Shown: piece by piece, positions 32,569-36,720 of the stretch
Numbering within the stretch: the first letter of the stretch is position 1
Layout of the letters: every line of letters begins with the position of its first letter
Assembly (NCBI GenBank): GCA_964570205.1
Contig: CAZMXI010000022.1
Span: 1 to 36,720, forward strand
DNA: 36,720 nucleotides
Origin: CAZMXI01 sp964570205
GTDB taxonomy: Bacteria; Planctomycetota; Phycisphaerae; Tepidisphaerales; Tepidisphaeraceae
Direction of reading: 5' to 3'
Made by a program: the position numbers and the translations under genes
The notes under the pieces: generated by a model
Told to the model about the DNA's origin: nothing
Databases searched by the model: none
Seen by the model: the letters and a program-made list of their open reading frames with translations, nothing else

Positions 32569-35500
32569 CTACGCGATAGGCGTGGCGGAGAAGGTCGCGG
32601 GCTTGATCTCGATGCTGTTGATGACGACGTTGCCATCCGCGCCGCCGAGATCATCGAAGAGGATGGTGACCTGTCCATCGGTCACCTCAGCGCGATAGGT
32701 GACGGTGGAGAACTGCCCCGCGGCGGCGCTGACCGACCCGACGAACTTGCCCTCAATTGTGATGCCCATCTGTTCGTGGGCAAAATGGGCATCGCCCATC
32801 GTGAGGGTCACATCATACGCGCCGTTGACGACCTTGGCCCCGAACGCGCCGAGGGTGGTGTAGTTGAAGTCCCGGGTTAGATAGGTGCCGGTGCTGCGGT
32901 CGCGACTGGCGATGGTGCCACTGATCCAGCCATAGCCGGCACTGGAACTGTAGCGGGTGCCTTCGCTGATGCGGGTGTAACCCCTCTGCAGGGGCGACTT
33001 CTTGGTTCCAAAGTCAAACTGGTAGGAAGTGCCTGATGTCGTCGGCGGGGGCGCTGCGACATCGTTGTCGGCGATGGTGAGGCTAGCGCTGGAGGCAGCG
33101 CCCAGGGTGTAGGCGGTGTTGCTGGCCAGGGTCAGCAGGACGGTCTCGTTGCCTTCGACGAGTGTGTCGTCGGCGGGGACGATGCTGATGATGGCGGAGG
33201 CAGCGCCGGCGGGGATGACGATGCTGCCGCCAAGCCTGGTGTAGTCGGTGCCGTTGATGGCTGTGCCGCCGAGGGTGTAGTTGACGGTGAGGCTGGAGGC
33301 GGTGCTGCCCGAGCGGGTGACGGTGAAGGCGCCGGGTGTGGGCGAGCCTTCGGTTGTGGCCGTGGTTGTCGCGATGGTCACTGTCGGCGGAAGGGCCACC
33401 GGCTGGATCTCCAAGCCAGTGACCACGACGTTGGGGTCTGTTCCGCCGAAGTCATCGAGGAGGATGGTGAGCTGACTGTCAGACACCTGGGTGCGATAGG
33501 TGACGGTGGAGAACTGTCCTGCGGCGGTGCTGACGGTGCCGGCCAGGTTGCCCTCGATCGTGATGCCCATCTGGTCGTGGGCGTAATGGGCATCGCCCAG
33601 GGTAAGCACAACGTCGTAGATGCCGTTGGCGACGTTGGCGGCGAACGTACCCAGGGGGGTGTAGTTGAAATCCCGGGTGAGATAGGTGCCGTCGCTGCGA
33701 TCGCGGCTGGCGATGGTGCCGGAGACCCAGCCATAACCCAGCGTGGAGCTGTAGAGAGTGGCTTCGCTGATGCGGGTGTAACCGCTCTGCAATGGTGAGC
33801 CGCCAGTGCCGAAGTCGAACTTCGTTGATGTGCCGGATGGCTCCGGGTCCGGCTCCGGCTCGGTGGGGGGCGCTGCGAGATCGTTGTCGGCGATGGTGAG
33901 GCTAGCGCTGGAGGCAGCGCCCAGGGTATAGGCGGTGTTGCTGGCCAGGGTCAGCAGGACGGTCTCGTTGCCTTCGACGAGTGTGTCGTCGGCGGGGACG
34001 ATGCTGATGATGGCGGAGGCAGCGCCGGCGGGGATGACGATGCTGCCGCCAAGCCTGGTGTAGTCGGTGCCGTTGATGGCTGTGCCGCCGAGGGTGTAGT
34101 TGACGGTGAGGCTGGAGGCGGTGCTGCCCGAGCGGGTGACGGTGAAGGCGCCGGGTGTGGGCGAGCCTTCGGTTGTGGCCGTGGTCGCCGCGATCGTCAC
34201 CGTTGGCGGGGTGACGGTGGCACTGGTTGAGAATCCCTGGTTGATGTACTGGATCACCGCGCCTGCGGTGTACTGCGGACGCCAGTAGGTCCTGGACTGC
34301 TTGAGCGCCTCGGTCATGAACGCCTCGAACGTGGCGGTCCTGCCCAGCGTGCCGTGATAGGAGGCCAGCGAGCGGTTGGGATCGACGTAGGCGTATCCAT
34401 CGCCGACGCGGTTGTCGGTCAGCACGGTTCCGGCGGCGTTGTCTTCGACGATGCCGCGCGGCCAGTCGTAAATGGTGTTGTTCGACACCTGCGCGTTGGT
34501 GGTGTTCATCAGCCGCATGGCCCAGCCGGTGGTGTTGCTGTGCGCGATGGTGTTGTTGCTGATGATCGCGCCGCTCTGGGAGGCGACATCGATGCCCCAG
34601 CCGCGCGGCAGGGATGAGGTGATGTCCTTGCCTTCCAGGATGACGTTGCCGGTGACACGGCTGGTGTTGCCCGCCACCAGCAGGCCGATCGAGTCTCGAA
34701 CGAAGAGATTGTTCTCGACGATGCCGCCGGCGCGCACCTGGATCGCATCGCCGTCGGCGGTGATGTTCCCACGGACGACGTTGTCGAAGGCCTCGGTCTG
34801 GAGGTAGACGTGGTGGTTGTAGATGGTCGCCGTGGCGCCAGGGACGGCCGGATTGAAACCGTTGTGGTAGAACACGTTGTCTTCAAGCAGGGTTCCCCGG
34901 GCATTCGATACGTACAGTCCCTGCGAGTGGGTGCTGGTCGAGTAGGAATGGTGGATCACATTGCGGCGGACCTGCAGGTTGCGGATGCCGTCGGCCTGGC
35001 TGCCCATGATCGCGAGGTTGTCGCGGTAGAATTCGAATTCCGAGTCTTCGATGAGGAAATTGGCCATCGGGCGATTGATGAAGATGCCGTAAGGGGTCGT
35101 GGCGGCATCGGTGGCGCCATGGGCGGGGTCGCGCGTGTTGGCGTACATGTGCAGGCCGATGAGGGCGATGTTGTCCAGCGATGCCGGCGATCCACTGGTC
35201 ACGTACGATGAGATGGCATTATTGCCGCCGCTGAGGAGGGTGGGCCGTTCGCCGGTTCCGTAGGCGCTGATGAGCAGCGGCTCGGAGGCGGAGCGTCCGC
35301 CCTTGGTCATGAAGAGGCCCTCCGACCAGGAGTCGCCTCGCTTGAGCAGCAGCCAGTCCGGGCTGCCGTGACGCAGCAGCGAGTACCCCTTGGCCAGGGT
35401 TCTCACCGGCGCGCTTTCCGAGAGCCCGCTGTTGGCGTCATTGCCGGCCGAACTGCTGACGTAAATCGTCCGCGTGTCGGAGCTGGGTCCGACAACGGTC

Positions 35501-35631
35501 CAGCCGTTGGCATCCAGACTGACAGACAGCAGGGTGCGGGATTCCAGCCCTTCCAGGCCGAAGTTCCGTGTTGCCTCGCGTACATGGTTCAAACCCCGAT
35601 TCTTCCGTGCCCAATTCTTCGCCCTAAACAT
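32569..35631 (-). CDS. Secreted parallel beta-helix protein with two Calx-beta/CBM-like pairs
   Basis: A 1020-residue protein. After a basic leader (MFRAKNWARKNRG) comes LESRTLLS (29-36), the planctomycete N-terminal signature. Residues of about 55-450 form a right-handed parallel beta-helix of the pectate-lyase/NosD type, with recurrent NNTI, EDNVF, NVIHH and VTGNVIL rungs; such domains usually bind or cleave acidic polysaccharides. Calx-beta domains lie at about 478-584 and 748-857, and CBM-like domains (FDFGT, GYGW, SRDR, LGDA, DD.GG motifs) at about 603-745 and 865-1018. The frame is open up to 35904, but 35631 is preferred because of AAAGGA upstream and the position of the signature. Catalytic residues of the helix could not be assigned. 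No C-terminal anchor is evident. Confidence 0.87.
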   Translation of the reverse strand: MFRAKNWARKNRGLNHVREATRNFGLEGLESRTLLSVSLDANGWTVVGPSSDTRTIYVSSSAGNDANSGLSESAPVRTLAKGYSLLRHGSPDWLLLKRGDSWSEGLFMTKGGRSASEPLLISAYGTGERPTLLSGGNNAISSYVTSGSPASLDNIALIGLHMYANTRDPAHGATDAATTPYGIFINRPMANFLIEDSEFEFYRDNLAIMGSQADGIRNLQVRRNVIHHSYSTSTHSQGLYVSNARGTLLEDNVFYHNGFNPAVPGATATIYNHHVYLQTEAFDNVVRGNITADGDAIQVRAGGIVENNLFVRDSIGLLVAGNTSRVTGNVILEGKDITSSLPRGWGIDVASQSGAIISNNTIAHSNTTGWAMRLMNTTNAQVSNNTIYDWPRGIVEDNAAGTVLTDNRVGDGYAYVDPNRSLASYHGTLGRTATFEAFMTEALKQSRTYWRPQYTAGAVIQYINQGFSTSATVTPPTVTIAATTATTEGSPTPGAFTVTRSGSTASSLTVNYTLGGTAINGTDYTRLGGSIVIPAGAASAIISIVPADDTLVEGNETVLLTLASNTAYTLGAASSASLTIADNDLAAPPTEPEPDPEPSGTSTKFDFGTGGSPLQSGYTRISEATLYSSTLGYGWVSGTIASRDRSDGTYLTRDFNYTPLGTFAANVANGIYDVVLTLGDAHYAHDQMGITIEGNLAGTVSTAAGQFSTVTYRTQVSDSQLTILLDDFGGTDPNVVVTGLEIQPVALPPTVTIATTTATTEGSPTPGAFTVTRSGSTASSLTVNYTLGGTAINGTDYTRLGGSIVIPAGAASAIISIVPADDTLVEGNETVLLTLASNTAYTLGAASSASLTIADNDVAAPPPTTSGTSYQFDFGTKKSPLQRGYTRISEGTRYSSSAGYGWISGTIASRDRSTGTYLTRDFNYTTLGAFGAKVVNGAYDVTLTMGDAHFAHEQMGITIEGKFVGSVSAAAGQFSTVTYRAEVTDGQVTILFDDLGGADGNVVINSIEIKPATFSATPIA
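33061..33366 (-). repeat. Calx-beta coding repeat, second copy (downstream in gene)
   Basis: Matches 33880-34185 at 305 of 306 positions (difference at 33109), offset 819 bases or 273 codons. It encodes most of the second Calx-beta domain. Confidence 0.95.
33880..34185 (-). repeat. Calx-beta coding repeat, first copy
   Basis: Partner of 33061-33366. The near-identity is limited to the Calx-beta part; the CBM-like domains that alternate with it are clearly diverged. Confidence 0.95.
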
Positions 35632-36720
35632 CAAACAACATCCTTTCTTGCCCAGAAAGCCCAAAGCGCCAAGTTTGGCATACGAAACAGAGAAGCCCGA
35701 GGCAAAGTGCTGCTCAGCTTGTGCAGGCGGATCGATGTTGAACGCCTGTCCCAAGCGGGGTTTATGCATTGAGGCGCATTTTGTCGCCCATGCCCGACTT
35801 CCCGTTCGACATGTGAAGGGAGCCCTCGGCCATGCGGTCCTGCGGTCCCATGCTCGGCAGGTGCAGGCGTTAACTCCCTGGCCCGGTCTTACGCCGGGAA
35901 TCAACCGATTGCCGCCGTCGGGCGGCCGCAGTCACATGGGCCCATTTGACGCACGCGCTGAGGTGGGTGTCCTGGGCAGGCATTCCGATTTGCCCGGTTC
36001 ATCGCAGGGGCGGGATCGCCCCGTGTTGAACTGGAATGCGCAGCCCGGGCGGAGCCTTGAAGGCGCGTGCTCAGGGGCCCTAGCCCGCCGCGGGACAGCA
36101 CGATGGCCGCGCGCGCGGATGCGATGCAGACGGATGCGACATGAGATGTCCTTTCCACTTGCCCATTGGGAGATGCCAATCGCGATGCGCCGGCGGCAAG
36201 CCACTCAACCGGCGCAACATGGAAGGAACAGGGCGACTGGCACAACAACCGTGACACTCAGGCGGGAGTTGCGCTGCCCAAGGCGGGCCGAACCCAAACC
36301 GTGATCGGCGCGGGTCCATCCGCGGAGATCAGGTCGGCGTTCGAGTGGCACAACCCCAGCCGCTCATGCTTGCTCGCGCCGTGCGGGAAACGACACCGGC
36401 CGGGGGTTCCGGCGGCTCGATCATGCAGCGGCCGGCGCAAACCGTGCCCGACGCGAGACAATGCCCATGCGAAGTGTTTCAGACCTCGGGCGCCAACGGC
36501 ACCCCATGCCCGACGGACCTGTCGCGCCCGGGCGTGTTCCTGCCCCGCCATCCCACACAGGAATTCACGCATTTTTCAAGGGCCGCGACTTGTCCGGCGA
36601 CATCGGCCTTGACGTCATGGCAAGGCATCCAAACGGCCAGCGCGACAACCCCCTGTCGCACGGGCATTGGATGAGGGCGATTCTGCCGAGGCTCTTGGGC
36701 GATGTCAAGCAGGGGCGCGG
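35632..36720. other. Intergenic region upstream of the beta-helix gene, no gene recognised
   Basis: Nearly 1.1 kb to the right edge. Several open frames exist on both strands, but their translations are Arg/Ala/Pro/Ser-rich and unlike any family I know, as expected for GC-rich non-coding DNA. One promoter-like element is at 36680-36708. Part of an adjacent gene's regulatory region beyond the edge cannot be excluded. Confidence 0.5.
36680..36708 (-). promoter_or_regulatory. Weak promoter candidate, minus strand
   Basis: On the minus strand, a perfect TTGACA (36708-36703) and CAGAAT (36685-36680, 4 of 6 to consensus) have 17-base spacing. It points toward the beta-helix gene but lies about 1 kb from its start, so it may be chance or may serve an unrecognised transcript. 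Confidence 0.2.

Noticed and set aside
35474..36304. Plus-strand open frame of 276 codons near the right edge
   Set aside because: It overlaps the N-terminal coding region of the beta-helix protein and has an Arg/Pro/Ser-rich translation without motifs.

Overview
This window is GC-rich bacterial DNA, most likely from a planctomycete (Planctomycetota; possibly a Phycisphaerae-type lineage, which is inference). The main evidence is two giant minus-strand proteins at the window edges. Each starts with a basic leader followed by the short N-terminal signature 'LE.R.(L/M)L' (LEGRRML in one, LESRTLLS in the other), which is typical of planctomycete surface proteins. Both then carry Calx-beta and carbohydrate-binding-like modules. 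No rRNA, tRNA, CRISPR array or intact insertion sequence was recognised.

Layout. (1) 1-4035, minus: the N-terminal 1345 residues of a giant secreted protein with a degenerate zinc-metallopeptidase-like domain followed by repeat modules; it runs off the left edge. (2) 4036-4970: a long divergent intergenic region with a 9-bp hairpin. (3) 4971-29409, plus: 20 co-directional, mostly tightly packed genes forming a Wzy-dependent exopolysaccharide (or surface glycan) locus. (4) 29410-30152: non-coding, with short repeats and an orphan minus-strand promoter-like element. (5) 30153-32352, minus: an Apea-like HEPN-domain protein, a small two-helix membrane protein and a decayed REP-associated (Y1/HUH) transposase fragment. 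(6) Strong hairpins next to the 3' end of a second giant protein (32569-35631, minus) built from a parallel beta-helix plus two Calx-beta/CBM-like pairs. (7) 35632-36720: no recognisable gene.

How the glycan locus works together (inference from families). The genes from 5955 to 11328 form a sugar-modification cassette: a TylCIII/NovU-type C-methyltransferase, an extended SDR epimerase, an L-2-hydroxyglutarate-oxidase-like flavoenzyme, a glucose-1-phosphate cytidylyltransferase-like enzyme and a PIG-L deacetylase. Eight glycosyltransferases (five GT2, two GT4, one WecG/TagA/CpsF) would build the repeat unit. A Wzx-type flippase (16228) would move it across the membrane, a Wzy/ligase-like protein (19533) would polymerise it, and a Wzc-like co-polymerase/BY-kinase (13751) would control chain length. 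An FkbM methyltransferase, two tandem Gfo/Idh/MocA oxidoreductases and a glutamine-dependent amidotransferase (AsnB family) would decorate or prepare sugars. No initiating phosphoglycosyl transferase, no Wza-type exporter and no nucleotide-sugar 4,6-dehydratase is visible.

The most interesting observation is in the Wzc-like protein. Its ATPase domain contains, between the Walker A' and Walker B motifs, an insertion of two 24-residue motifs separated by 5 residues, which is the layout of the MshEN cyclic-di-GMP-binding domain. This suggests a second-messenger input built directly into the polysaccharide co-polymerase. Other points worth a second look are the cytidylyl/C-methyl/LhgO/PIG-L cassette, the loss of the catalytic glutamate in the metallopeptidase-like domain, homogenised Calx-beta repeats, the HEPN protein and the transposase relic.
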